Source of the DNA: JALZHR01 sp036389695
GTDB taxonomy: Bacteria > Acidobacteriota > Blastocatellia > Pyrinomonadales > Pyrinomonadaceae
Length of the DNA: 14,043 nt
Assembly: GCA_036389695.1 (NCBI GenBank)
Contig: DASVWG010000308.1
Location: 1-14,043 of the forward strand
Reading direction: 5' to 3'
A program made the translations under genes and the position numbers. The notes under the pieces are model-generated. The model was not told the DNA's origin. It worked only from the letters and a program-made list of their open reading frames with translations, and made no database searches. Every line of letters starts with the position of its first letter. Within the stretch, counting starts at the first letter, position 1. Shown piece after piece: positions 7,401-13,710 of the stretch.

Positions 7401-8230
7401 CAAACTTCGATTTTCCGGCGAAATTTATTCTGGGCGACCCCGACCGGCTTCAGCAGATAATGTGGAATCTGCTCTCGAACGCCATCAAGTTTACGCCCAA
7501 AGGCGGCGAAATCAGCGTGAGCCTGCAACAGGTCGAATCTCAAATCCAAATCAAAGTCAGCGATACCGGGCAGGGCATCAGCCGCGAATTTCTCCCTTAC
7601 GTGTTCGACCGTTTCAGCCAGGCGGACGGCACTTCGACCAGAAAATTCGGCGGCTTGGGTCTGGGCTTGGCAATCGTGCGGCATCTGGTCGAAATGCACG
7701 GCGGCACGGTCGAGGTCGAAAGCGCGGGTCTGAATCAAGGCACGACTTTCATCATCACGCTGCCGGTCAAAGCGAGTTTCGATACCGAAACGACAAGCGA
7801 AGCTTTACCGTTATTAGGCGGAAACATAAGCGCCGCGCCTTATCCGAATCTGCGCGGCGTTCAAATCCTGATTGTCGATGACGATGCCGACGCGCGTTTA
7901 TTATTAACGACGATTATCGAAAAAAGCGGCGCGGAAGTCGTCACGGCAAGCTCGGTTTCCGAAGCGCTGGAGAGACTCGAAAATTTCAAGCCGCACATCC
8001 TGATAAGCGACATCGGAATGCCCGGCGAAGACGGCTACGCGCTGATTCGCCAAATCCGCGCGCGCGACACCGGCGAACATAAAATCTCCGCCATCGCGCT
8101 GACCGCTTACGCCCGCGCCGAAGACCGCACGCTCGCGATGGAAGCCGGATTTCAGATGCACGTCGCCAAGCCGGTCAATCCCGAAGAACTGCTGGCGACC
8201 TTGAAAGAACTAGCAGAAGCCCGCGCGTGA
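4415..8230 (+). CDS. Soluble hybrid sensor histidine kinase, PAS x4 - GAF x2 - HisKA - HATPase - REC
   Basis: A 1271-aa cytoplasmic hybrid kinase with no membrane segment. Approximate domains are PAS 10-135, PAS 145-262, PAS 268-382 and PAS 403-522, each closed by a D-x-(T/S)-E-(S/R)-K-R type PAC end. These are followed by GAF 542-697, GAF 727-876, HisKA 892-959, HATPase 1002-1119 and REC 1149-1267. The phospho-acceptor is His905 in SHELRTPLN. The ATPase N-box contains Asn1018 (NLLSNAIKF), and DTGQGI (Asp1050) and GGLGLGL follow. The receiver carries Asp1155-1157, the phospho-acceptor Asp1199 (ISDIGMPG) and Lys1252, so both ends look active. Ligands of the PAS and GAF domains are unknown. No Shine-Dalgarno site precedes the ATG. 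No response regulator adjoins it, so it is an orphan. The last five residues (AEARA) and the stop are encoded by the left arm of the palindromic element at 8212-8359. Confidence 0.95.
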   Translation: MSFNDSESYIENRWRAILEQSPFSVQIMSPDGFTIQVNKAWEQLWGVTLEQIKGYNMLEDEQLVKKGIMPYIRRGFAGEATEIPPILYDPEETIPNMSRHEQPQRWTRAVIYPIKDSAGNVREVVLMHEDITAQMLAEEKLKISEERYRMLFEATLDCIMVVDEQGRYIDVNESLCRKLKATREQLIGSHFSEYMLPERLAEALKAFADLRETGVPVSRFPMRAADGSEVLFEWTARAHFMPGLHVCFGRDVTESKRAEEALRESEARYRSLLENANDIIYSHDLQGNYLSINRAGEIITGYSRDEVLSGLNIAGLIAPEHLELAKEMTARKLKDPQPTIYEIDIINKAGRRLTLEVSTRISYDGSGVPVAVEGVARDVTERKRVEKEKAQLAAQIESQRKHLQAMVSSVPGVVWEAWGEPDENNQRIDFVSDYVEKLLGYSVEEWLSTPNFWLTIVHPEDKESAARTAVETFKSGKPGINEFRWIAKDGRAVWVEAQSVTVFDDDGNPIGLRGVTMDVSERKRKEIAEKFLAEASTTLASSLEYEETLASVVRLAVPHFADWCGVDIVNEDGTLNRLAVAHIDPEKVSWAQEIAKRYPPDQSAPQGTYNVLRTGLSEFYPDIPDELLVKSAYDAEHLRIMREIGFRSAMIVPLKARGKVLGVLSFVNSESGKHHTPDDLALAEDLANRAALAIDNARLFRAEHQTRRAAERTSNFLRRLQVVSTSLSQALTPNDVAVAVIEQGVNSLGAHAGTVVLLNEAAAELEIVGTVGFPQEVAEKWQRFSLHKKAPITDAIKQKAPVLIESFAAYLDKYPHLGPLASVTGSDALAAFPLTVEGRIIGAMGLSFTRPQIFNEDDIAFMYALAHQCAQTLERARLYETEQRLRAQAETANRIKDEFLATVSHELRTPLNAIVGWSSLLMTDSLNEDVQKRAIETIGRSARAQSQIIEDLLDVSRIITGKLSLNTQLTELETIIKTALESLYPAAESKNIEIKSNFDFPAKFILGDPDRLQQIMWNLLSNAIKFTPKGGEISVSLQQVESQIQIKVSDTGQGISREFLPYVFDRFSQADGTSTRKFGGLGLGLAIVRHLVEMHGGTVEVESAGLNQGTTFIITLPVKASFDTETTSEALPLLGGNISAAPYPNLRGVQILIVDDDADARLLLTTIIEKSGAEVVTASSVSEALERLENFKPHILISDIGMPGEDGYALIRQIRARDTGEHKISAIALTAYARAEDRTLAMEAGFQMHVAKPVNPEELLATLKELAEARA

Positions 8231-8359
8231 GCGAGGGCGGACAGGATTGCGAATTCAAAATTCAGGTTCAGAATTTGCCGTTACCTAACGATTAATCCTG
8301 AATTCTGAATCTTGAATCCGTCATTGTTCTCCGCCCTTGCTGACGCGCGGGCTTCTGCT
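8212..8359. repeat. Palindromic element, GCAGAAGCCCGCGCG family, overlapping the kinase 3' end
   Basis: A 148-bp inverted repeat. Outer arms 8213-8240 and 8331-8358 are 28 bp with two mismatches (GCAGAAGCCCGCGCGT, then AGC and AGGGCGG). A second, nested inverted repeat of GAATTCA/TTCAGAATT motifs lies inside (about 8250-8275 and 8293-8318). The left arm includes the last five codons and TGA stop of the kinase. The right arm is crossed by an upstream in-frame extension of the next gene, which argues against that extension being translated. Confidence 0.88.
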
Positions 8360-8462
8360 TCTGAATTTCCTCAAAACTCGCGGCACGGTTCTTGCCAAAC
8401 TCGATTCAAATAACATTTTTTTGTTTTGTTTTAATACGAATTTCTTAAAGGAAAAAATCTTT

Positions 8463-9506
8463 GTGTCCGAAAATAACAATAAATGGCTTTTAGGCACAGC
8501 CATCGGCATCGGCGCAATCGCGGCTTTGACGCTTTTGGGTAAAAAAAGACGGCAATTCGATTTTGAAAACAAAGTCGTTTTGATAACCGGCGGCTCGCGC
8601 GGTTTGGGTTTGGTTCTGGCGCGCGAGCTGGCGAAAGAAGGCGCGCGGCTGGCGATTTGCGCGCGCGACGGCGAAGAATTGAAGCGGGCGCGCGAAGAGC
8701 TGCAAACGGCGGGCGCGGAAGTTTTCGACGTTATCTGCGACGTGCGCGAGCAGGAGCAGGTCAATCGAATGATTGAAGACATCAACACGCGCTTCGGGCA
8801 GATTGACGTTTTGATTAATAACGCCGGAGTCATACAGGTCGGACCTTTGGAAGTGCAGACGCAGGAAGATTTTGAAAACGCGCTGGCGATTCATTTCTGG
8901 GCGCCGTTTTATACGATGCAGGCTGTGCTGCCGCAGATGAAAAAGCGCGGCGCGGGTCGCATCGTCAACATCGCTTCCATCGGCGCGAAAGTCGCCGTGC
9001 CGCATCTCGCGCCGTATTGCGCCAGCAAATTCGCGCTGCTCGGATTATCAAACGCTCTGCGCGGCGAGCTTTATAAAGACAATGTTTTCGTGACGACCGT
9101 GTGCCCCGGCTTGATGCGCACCGGAAGCCACATCAACGCGATTTTTAAAGGCAAAAAAGAAATCGAATACGCATTGTTCAGCTTAATGGACGCGCTGCCT
9201 TTGACTTCCATCAGCGCCGAACGCGCGGCGCGGCAGATTGTCGAATCCTGCCGCAGCGGCGACGCGGAATTGATTATCACGACGCAGGCGAAACTGGCGG
9301 CAAAAGCCAACGCGCTGTTTCCCGAAACCGTCGCGCAGATTATGGGCATGGTCAATCAGATTCTGCCTTCGGCGGGCGGCATCGGCACGAGCCACGCGCT
9401 CGGCAAAGACAGCACGTCTTTCGCTTCGCCGTCGATTTTAACCGCGCTCGCCGACCGCGCTTCCGTTCGAAACAACGAGCTTGCGCCGAATGAATATTTA
9501 GCTTAA
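8463..9506 (+). CDS. Membrane-anchored short-chain dehydrogenase/reductase (SDR)
   Basis: A 347-aa classical SDR with an N-terminal membrane anchor. I chose the GTG at 8463 (VSENNNKW), which is preceded by AAAGGA at 8447-8452. An in-frame ATG at 8337 would translate the upstream palindromic element. Residues 8-25 form a hydrophobic segment (WLLGTAIGIGAIAALTLLG), followed by a basic KKRR stop-transfer that would keep the enzyme in the cytoplasm. The Rossmann core has the cofactor motif TGGSRGLG, an acidic CD at the end of beta-4, NNAG, a catalytic Ser in IASIG, and the YCASK motif with Tyr and Lys. PG follows at the substrate loop. An Arg after the beta-2 strand (ICARD) suggests NADP(H). The substrate is unknown. 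Family members are usually about 250 aa; here a C-terminal extension of about 80 residues is present. Its neighbours are an SRPBCC protein and a zinc dehydrogenase. Confidence 0.9.
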   Translation: MSENNNKWLLGTAIGIGAIAALTLLGKKRRQFDFENKVVLITGGSRGLGLVLARELAKEGARLAICARDGEELKRAREELQTAGAEVFDVICDVREQEQVNRMIEDINTRFGQIDVLINNAGVIQVGPLEVQTQEDFENALAIHFWAPFYTMQAVLPQMKKRGAGRIVNIASIGAKVAVPHLAPYCASKFALLGLSNALRGELYKDNVFVTTVCPGLMRTGSHINAIFKGKKEIEYALFSLMDALPLTSISAERAARQIVESCRSGDAELIITTQAKLAAKANALFPETVAQIMGMVNQILPSAGGIGTSHALGKDSTSFASPSILTALADRASVRNNELAPNEYLA

Positions 9507-9662
9507 AGCAGACAAGCAGCGAGTTATCAAAATATGGAAAGTTTCACCGCCGAGACGCCGAGTTTTCGCCGAGGGGCGCAGAGAGAAACAAAAATCTCCG
9601 CGCTTCCCGGCGCTTGCCCCGCGCCTCTGCGGTGAAACTTTTTAAAGCTTAAATCAGACAAG
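9501..9662. repeat. 16-bp direct repeat pair flanking a palindromic element
   Basis: GCTTAAAGCAGACAAG at 9501-9516 and GCTTAAATCAGACAAG at 9647-9662 match at 15 of 16 positions. They enclose the palindromic element at 9538-9641. The left copy contains the TAA stop of the SDR gene (in GCTTAA); the right copy lies just before the ribosome binding site of the next gene. This looks like a duplication made when the element arrived, though 16 bp is long for a target-site duplication. Confidence 0.7.
9538..9641. repeat. Palindromic element, AAAGTTTCACCGC family
   Basis: A 104-bp imperfect inverted repeat. The outer 13 bp AAAGTTTCACCGC (9538-9550) is matched exactly by GCGGTGAAACTTT (9629-9641). Inward, the arms continue as diverged GAGACGCCGAG/GAGGCGCGG motifs. 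TTTCACCGCAGAGGCGC-type sequences are, from memory, a common intergenic repeat. It fills the SDR-to-SRPBCC gap and might attenuate read-through. Confidence 0.82.
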
Positions 9663-9676
9663 GAAAGGGATAATTT

Positions 9677-10474
9677 ATGAACAATAAAACTGAATCTATG
9701 ACCGACTTTTTAACGAATCTGGAAACGAACGTCGGCACGCCCGAACGCGTTTTGTCCAGCGTCGGCGGCGGCGCTCTGCTGCTCTACGGCATCAGGCGCG
9801 GCGGCGTGCTTGGCATTCTCGCTTCGGTCGTCGGCGGCGGTCTCGCCCTGCGCGGCGTCACCGGGCATTGTCACGTGTATGACTCGGTCGGCATCGACAC
9901 GAGCGACGCCGAGAAAGGCGACAACGCTTCGCCGTTTCACAAAGGCTTGCTGGCAAGCAAAATTCACGTGACGAAATCGGTCACGATAAACAAATCGCCT
10001 GCCGAGCTTTATCAATTCTGGCACAACTTTGAAAATCTGCCGCAGTTTATGACGCATCTCGAAGCGGTGACTGTGCTGGACGAAAAACGCTCACACTGGA
10101 AAGCGAAAGCGCCGCTCGGCACTTCCGTAGAATGGGACGCCGAAATCACCAGCGACATCGAAAACGAGCGCATCGGCTGGGTTTCAACCGAAGGCTCGCA
10201 GATTCCGAACTCCGGCGTCGTCGAATTTCGCCCGACATCGAATCGCGGCACTGAATTGCGCGTCGTTTTGACGTATGAACCGCCCGCCGGAGAAATCGGC
10301 GCGCTGTTTGCCAAGCTTTTCGGCGAAGAACCGAATCAGCAAGTCAGCGAGGATTTGCGCCGCTTCAAACAATTAATGGAATCCGGCACGATTATGACCG
10401 TCGACGGTCAAACTTCGGGACGCCTGAAAGACCAGGCGCAGACATCGGCGAAAACGCAAGGCGCATCAGCATAA
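9677..10474 (+). CDS. DUF2892-like membrane segment fused to SRPBCC (polyketide cyclase/START-like) domain
   Basis: A 265-aa protein with a good ribosome binding site (AAGGGA at 9665-9670). Residues about 22-72 form a glycine-rich hydrophobic hairpin (VLSSVGGGALLLYGIRRGG, GILASVVGGGLALRGVTGHC) like the YgaP/DUF2892 membrane segment. Residues about 95-230 are an SRPBCC helix-grip domain: VTINKSPAELYQFWHNFENL at the start, HWKAKAPLGTSVEWDAEI in the sheet, and a long C-terminal helix (EDLRRFKQLMESG). The last 25 residues are polar. SRPBCC domains bind hydrophobic ligands, but no substrate can be inferred. The same architecture is, to my knowledge, often found beside zinc-dependent dehydrogenases, as here, which suggests a shared membrane-associated stress or lipid/aldehyde role. 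Confidence 0.88.
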   Translation: MNNKTESMTDFLTNLETNVGTPERVLSSVGGGALLLYGIRRGGVLGILASVVGGGLALRGVTGHCHVYDSVGIDTSDAEKGDNASPFHKGLLASKIHVTKSVTINKSPAELYQFWHNFENLPQFMTHLEAVTVLDEKRSHWKAKAPLGTSVEWDAEITSDIENERIGWVSTEGSQIPNSGVVEFRPTSNRGTELRVVLTYEPPAGEIGALFAKLFGEEPNQQVSEDLRRFKQLMESGTIMTVDGQTSGRLKDQAQTSAKTQGASA

Positions 10475-10479
10475 TTTAT

Positions 10480-10591
10480 AGAAGACAGAAGCCGGAAGTC
10501 AGAAGACAGCAGACCGATAGTTTTTTATCTTCAACGCTAAAGCTAAAAAACAAAATCCTTTCTGGCTTCCGACTTCCGGCTTCTGTCTTCT
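10480..10591. repeat. Palindromic element, AGAAGACAGAAGCCGGAAGT family
   Basis: A 112-bp inverted repeat with 30-bp arms at 10480-10509 and 10562-10591, 28 of 30 matching. Inside, GTTTTTTA (10520-10527) pairs with TAAAAAAC (10544-10551), so the whole unit can fold into one long hairpin. It starts six bases after the stop of the SRPBCC gene and ends about 15 bp before the ribosome binding site of the dehydrogenase gene. Confidence 0.88.
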
Positions 10592-10619
10592 TTTATAAAC
10601 GAACAAGGGAGAAATAAAG

Positions 10620-11789
10620 ATGAAAGCAGTTTGTTGGTATGGAAAACACGATGTGCGCGTCGAGAATGTGCCCGACCCGCAGATTCTGAATTCGCGCGAT
10701 GCGATTCTCAAGATTACGACGACGGCGATTTGCGGCTCGGATTTGCATCTTTACAACGGTTATATTCCGACGATGGAAGCGGGCGATATTCTCGGACACG
10801 AGTTTATGGGCGAAGTCGTCGAGGTCGGCAAGGACGTCAAAAATCTGCAAAAAGGCGACCGCGTGGTCATACCTTTTACGATTGCCTGCGGCAGATGCTT
10901 TTTCTGCGAGCGCGAATTGTGGTCGTGCTGCGACAACTCTAATCCGAACGCCGGAATCGCCGAAACTTTATACGGGTTTTCCGGTTCGGGATTGTTCGGC
11001 TACTCGCATATGCTCGGCGGTTTCGCGGGCGGTCAGGCAGAATACGTGCGCGTGCCGTTTGCCGACACGGGCGCTTTGAAAATCGGCGACGGCTTGACGG
11101 ACGAGCAGGTTTTATTCCTGTCGGACATTTTCCCGACCGGCTATATGGCGGCGGAAAATTGCGATATTAAGGAAGGCGATACGGTTGCCGTCTGGGGCGC
11201 GGGACCGGTCGGGCAATTCGCCGTCAGAAGCGCGTTCCTGCTCGGCGCGGAACAGGTCGTTGCCATCGACCATTACGAAGACCGCCTGCAACTGGCGGCG
11301 GAAGGCGGCGCACGCACGATTAATTTCGACGATGAAGACGTTTTCGAGAAATTGAAAGATTTGACCGGCGGTCGCGGTCCCGATTCGTGCATCGACGCCG
11401 TCGGCTTGGAAGCGCACGGCGTCGCGCCCGACGCTCTGCTCGATTACGTGAAAGCGAAATTATTTCTGGCGACCGACCGTCCGCACGCGCTCCGGCAGGC
11501 GATTCACTGCTGCCGCAAAGGCGGAACGATTTCCGTTCCCGGCGTCTACGGCGGATTTCTCGACAAGTTCAATTTCGGCGCGGCGTTCGGTAAAGGCTTG
11601 ACGTTCAAAATGGGACAGACGCATATGCACAAATATATGCCGAAGCTTCTCGCGCTGGTCGAAGAAGGCAAAATCGACCCGACTTTCGTCATCTCGCATC
11701 GCTTGAAATTGGACGATGCGCCGAAGGCTTACAGCGAATTCAACAAAGAAAAGAATCAATGGCGTAAGGTCGTGCTCAAACCGCAATAA
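10620..11789 (+). CDS. Zinc-dependent alcohol dehydrogenase, formaldehyde/threonine dehydrogenase-like MDR family
   Basis: A 389-aa medium-chain dehydrogenase with a clear ribosome binding site (AAGGGAGA). The GroES-like domain carries catalytic zinc ligands Cys38 (ICGSDLH), His60 and Glu61 (GHEFMGEV). The structural zinc lobe has Cys90, Cys93, Cys96 and Cys104. The Rossmann domain has GAGPVG at 193-198 and an acidic Asp217 after beta-2 (VVAIDHYED), which favours NAD over NADP. Length and the FSGSGLFGYSHMLGG insert fit the glutathione-independent formaldehyde-dehydrogenase-like subgroup. The real substrate (formaldehyde, other alcohols or aldehydes, polyols) cannot be read from the sequence. 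It follows the SRPBCC gene across a palindromic element and converges on pntB. Confidence 0.93.
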   Translation: MKAVCWYGKHDVRVENVPDPQILNSRDAILKITTTAICGSDLHLYNGYIPTMEAGDILGHEFMGEVVEVGKDVKNLQKGDRVVIPFTIACGRCFFCERELWSCCDNSNPNAGIAETLYGFSGSGLFGYSHMLGGFAGGQAEYVRVPFADTGALKIGDGLTDEQVLFLSDIFPTGYMAAENCDIKEGDTVAVWGAGPVGQFAVRSAFLLGAEQVVAIDHYEDRLQLAAEGGARTINFDDEDVFEKLKDLTGGRGPDSCIDAVGLEAHGVAPDALLDYVKAKLFLATDRPHALRQAIHCCRKGGTISVPGVYGGFLDKFNFGAAFGKGLTFKMGQTHMHKYMPKLLALVEEGKIDPTFVISHRLKLDDAPKAYSEFNKEKNQWRKVVLKPQ

Positions 11790-11792
11790 ATC

Positions 11793-11885
11793 GGAGAGAC
11801 ACGGAGAAGACGAGACGCGGGGACGCGGAGAAAGATAAGCTAATGACCAATCTCCGCGTCCCCGCGTCTGCGTGTCGCCGCGTCC
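11793..11885. repeat. Palindromic element between convergent genes, GACGCGGGGACGCGGAGA family
   Basis: A 93-bp inverted repeat with a perfect 18-bp inner stem, GACGCGGGGACGCGGAGA (11814-11831) pairing with 11851-11868, and a 19-nt loop. Outer arms are diverged (11793-11813 and 11869-11885). It exactly fills the gap between the dehydrogenase stop (11789) and the pntB stop (11889). The GC-rich stem without a T tract could act as a bidirectional transcription barrier or 3' end stabiliser. Confidence 0.85.
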
Positions 11886-11888
11886 TTT

Positions 11889-13259
11889 TCAAGCGTCGTG
11901 GACGGCGGCAGCCAGTTTCGTCAATGAATCTTTCGCGTCGCCGTATAACATTCCCGTGTTTTGCTTGAAAAATAACGGGTTTTCGATGCCGGAAAAACCT
12001 CTGCCCTGCCCGCGTTTGAGGACGACGACCTGCGTGGCGCGGTCGACTTCGATAATCGGCATTCCGGCGATGGCGCTTTTCGGGTTGTCGCGCGCGTCGG
12101 GGTTGACCGTATCGTTCGCGCCGACGACGACGGCGACGTCGGTCGTTCCCATTTCCGGATTGATTTGTTCGAGCTCGTAGAGCAGCGAATACGGCACGTT
12201 GGCTTCGGCTAAAAGAACGTTCATATGTCCGGGCATTCTGCCGGCGACCGGATGAATCGCGTATTTGACCGAGACGCCGCGCGACTCGAGCGTGTCCGCC
12301 AGTTCGCGCAAGGCGTGCTGCGCCTGCGCCGTCGCCATCCCGTAACCGGGCACGAAAACGACCTGCCGCGCATAAGCCATCTGCGTCGCCACGTCGTCAA
12401 CCGAAATCTCGCGCATCGTGCCCTCGACCTGCGACGCTTCGGTTCCGCCCGAACCGAACGCGCCGAATAAAACGTTGGTTATCGAGCGATTCATCGCGCG
12501 GCACATCAGAATCGAAAGAATAAAACCGGAAAAGCCGTCGAGCGTTCCCGCGATAATCAAAACTTTGTTGTTGAGCGCGAAACCCGTCGCCGCCGAAGCC
12601 AGTCCGGCGTAAGAATTCATCAAAGACATCACGACCGGCATATCCGCCGCGCCAATCGGCATCACGAGCAAAACGCCGAACAAAAACGCCATCGCCACCA
12701 TCACGTAGAAAAGCATTCCGACCGGAAAGAAAATCAGGTAAACGAAAATTGCGAAAGCCGTGAGAAACAATGCGATGTTGACGACATTTTGCCCTCGATA
12801 AGTAACCGGCGTGCCGCGCATCAATTCCTGCAATTTGGCGAAAGCGATAAGGCTGCCCGTCACCGTAATGCCGCCGAAAAGAACTTCGAAACCGAGCGCC
12901 GTCATTTTAAATGAAGTCAGCTCGCCGCCGTGACGATAAAATTCCGCGATGCCGACAATCGTCGCCGCCAGCGCGCCGAAGGCGTGCGACAGCGCGGTTC
13001 GCTGCGGCATCGCCGTCATCGGCATCCAGATTGACATCGCCGCGCCGATTATCGAGCCAATCACCAGACCGACCAGAATCCATTCATAAGAAACGATGTC
13101 GCGATGCAGAAGCGTCCCGATAATCGCCGCCAGCATCCCGAACGCCGCCGCGTTCATCCCGCGCCGCGCCGTCGTCGGATGACTCATCGCCTTCAAACCG
13201 TAAATAAACAAAACGGACGCGACGAGATATGTAATTTCGATTAAATACGGAATTTGCAT
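11889..13259 (-). CDS. pntB: NAD(P) transhydrogenase subunit beta
   Basis: A 456-aa protein, close to the usual length of about 460. It is the beta subunit of the proton-translocating transhydrogenase, which uses the proton motive force to reduce NADP+ with NADH. Residues 1-270 are membrane domain II with several hydrophobic helices (ITYLVASVLFIYGLKAMSHP at the start, MPIGAADMPVVMSLMNSYAG with conserved polar residues). Residues from about 280 form the NADP(H)-binding domain III, with VPGYGMATAQAQHALREL, the PVAGRMPGHMNVLLAEA loop, and VVVGANDTVNPDA. The terminal lobe has KRGQGRGFSGIENPLF. No clear Shine-Dalgarno site precedes the ATG at 13259. It is normally co-transcribed with pntA, but here 433 bp of repeats separates it from the alpha-2 gene. 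Confidence 0.96.
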   Translation of the reverse strand: MQIPYLIEITYLVASVLFIYGLKAMSHPTTARRGMNAAAFGMLAAIIGTLLHRDIVSYEWILVGLVIGSIIGAAMSIWMPMTAMPQRTALSHAFGALAATIVGIAEFYRHGGELTSFKMTALGFEVLFGGITVTGSLIAFAKLQELMRGTPVTYRGQNVVNIALFLTAFAIFVYLIFFPVGMLFYVMVAMAFLFGVLLVMPIGAADMPVVMSLMNSYAGLASAATGFALNNKVLIIAGTLDGFSGFILSILMCRAMNRSITNVLFGAFGSGGTEASQVEGTMREISVDDVATQMAYARQVVFVPGYGMATAQAQHALRELADTLESRGVSVKYAIHPVAGRMPGHMNVLLAEANVPYSLLYELEQINPEMGTTDVAVVVGANDTVNPDARDNPKSAIAGMPIIEVDRATQVVVLKRGQGRGFSGIENPLFFKQNTGMLYGDAKDSLTKLAAAVHDA

Positions 13260-13285
13260 AACTGCTGTTGGAAAATGGAATTTCG

Positions 13286-13361
13286 TCTCAGTAGCACAAC
13301 CGTCTGGAAGGGCTTTTTGTTTGATTAACGAAAGCCCGCGCTCACGCTTGGGCTACTGACA
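13286..13361. repeat. Palindromic element, TCAGTAGC family, upstream of pntB
   Basis: A 76-bp imperfect inverted repeat. The left arm (13286-13316) carries TCAGTAGCACAACCGT and GGGCTTT; the right arm (13331-13361), reversed, carries TCAGTAGCCCAAGCGT and GGGCTTT, with 23 of 31 positions matching. It lies about 25 bp upstream of the pntB start in the transcribed gap. Immediately beyond is a small perfect hairpin, TATCGC-TT-GCGATA (13363-13376), abutting the tandem array. Confidence 0.75.
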
Positions 13362-13374
13362 CTATCGCTTGCGA

Positions 13375-13710
13375 TAACTCGCTTTAATGAACACGAAACT
13401 CGATTTAAGCTTCATAAAACTCGATTTCATCAACCTTAAACTTCATTCAAGGTTCATAAAACTTAATTTAAGGTTCATTAAACTCTATTCAAGGTTGATG
13501 AAATCGAGTTTAAGGTTCATTAAACTTCGTTCAAGGTTCGTAAAACTCGATTCAATGAACGTAAAACTTAATTCAAGGTTTGTAAAACTTAATTTTGTTT
13601 CAACAAAACTCGATGTTGCTTTAACAAAACTTAATTTCGTTTCGACAAAACTCGATTTTGCTTTAATAAAACTAAGTTTTGCTTTGACGAAATCAAGTTT
13701 TGCTTACAGG
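13375..13710. repeat. 16-unit tandem array with exact 21-bp period
   Basis: The motif AAACT (or a one- to two-base variant) recurs at 13375, 13396, 13417, 13438, 13459, 13480, 13501, 13522 and so on every 21 bp to 13690, with no insertion or deletion. Units are degenerate. The left half uses AAACTTNATTCAAGGTTCAT-type units; the right half alternates AAACTTAATTTCGTTTCGAC and AAACTCGATTTTGCTTTAA, giving a 42-bp higher-order period. A-tracts sit two helical turns apart. The last unit covers the final five codons and stop of pntA2. A plus-strand frame (from 13387) and a minus-strand frame are both open through much of it, because 21 is a multiple of 3. I treat it as non-coding. Confidence 0.92.

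Noticed and set aside
8337..8462. Upstream extension of the SDR gene from an ATG at 8337
   Set aside because: The extension translates the right arm of a palindromic element and lacks similarity to SDR proteins; a GTG with AAAGGA upstream fits better at 8463.
305..11885. Calling the palindromic elements insertion sequences
   Set aside because: None has an open frame or transposase; they are listed as repeats with a possible mobile origin.
13375..13710. Array considered as a CRISPR
   Set aside because: There is no alternation of constant repeats and unique spacers, the 21-bp unit is too short, and no cas genes are nearby.
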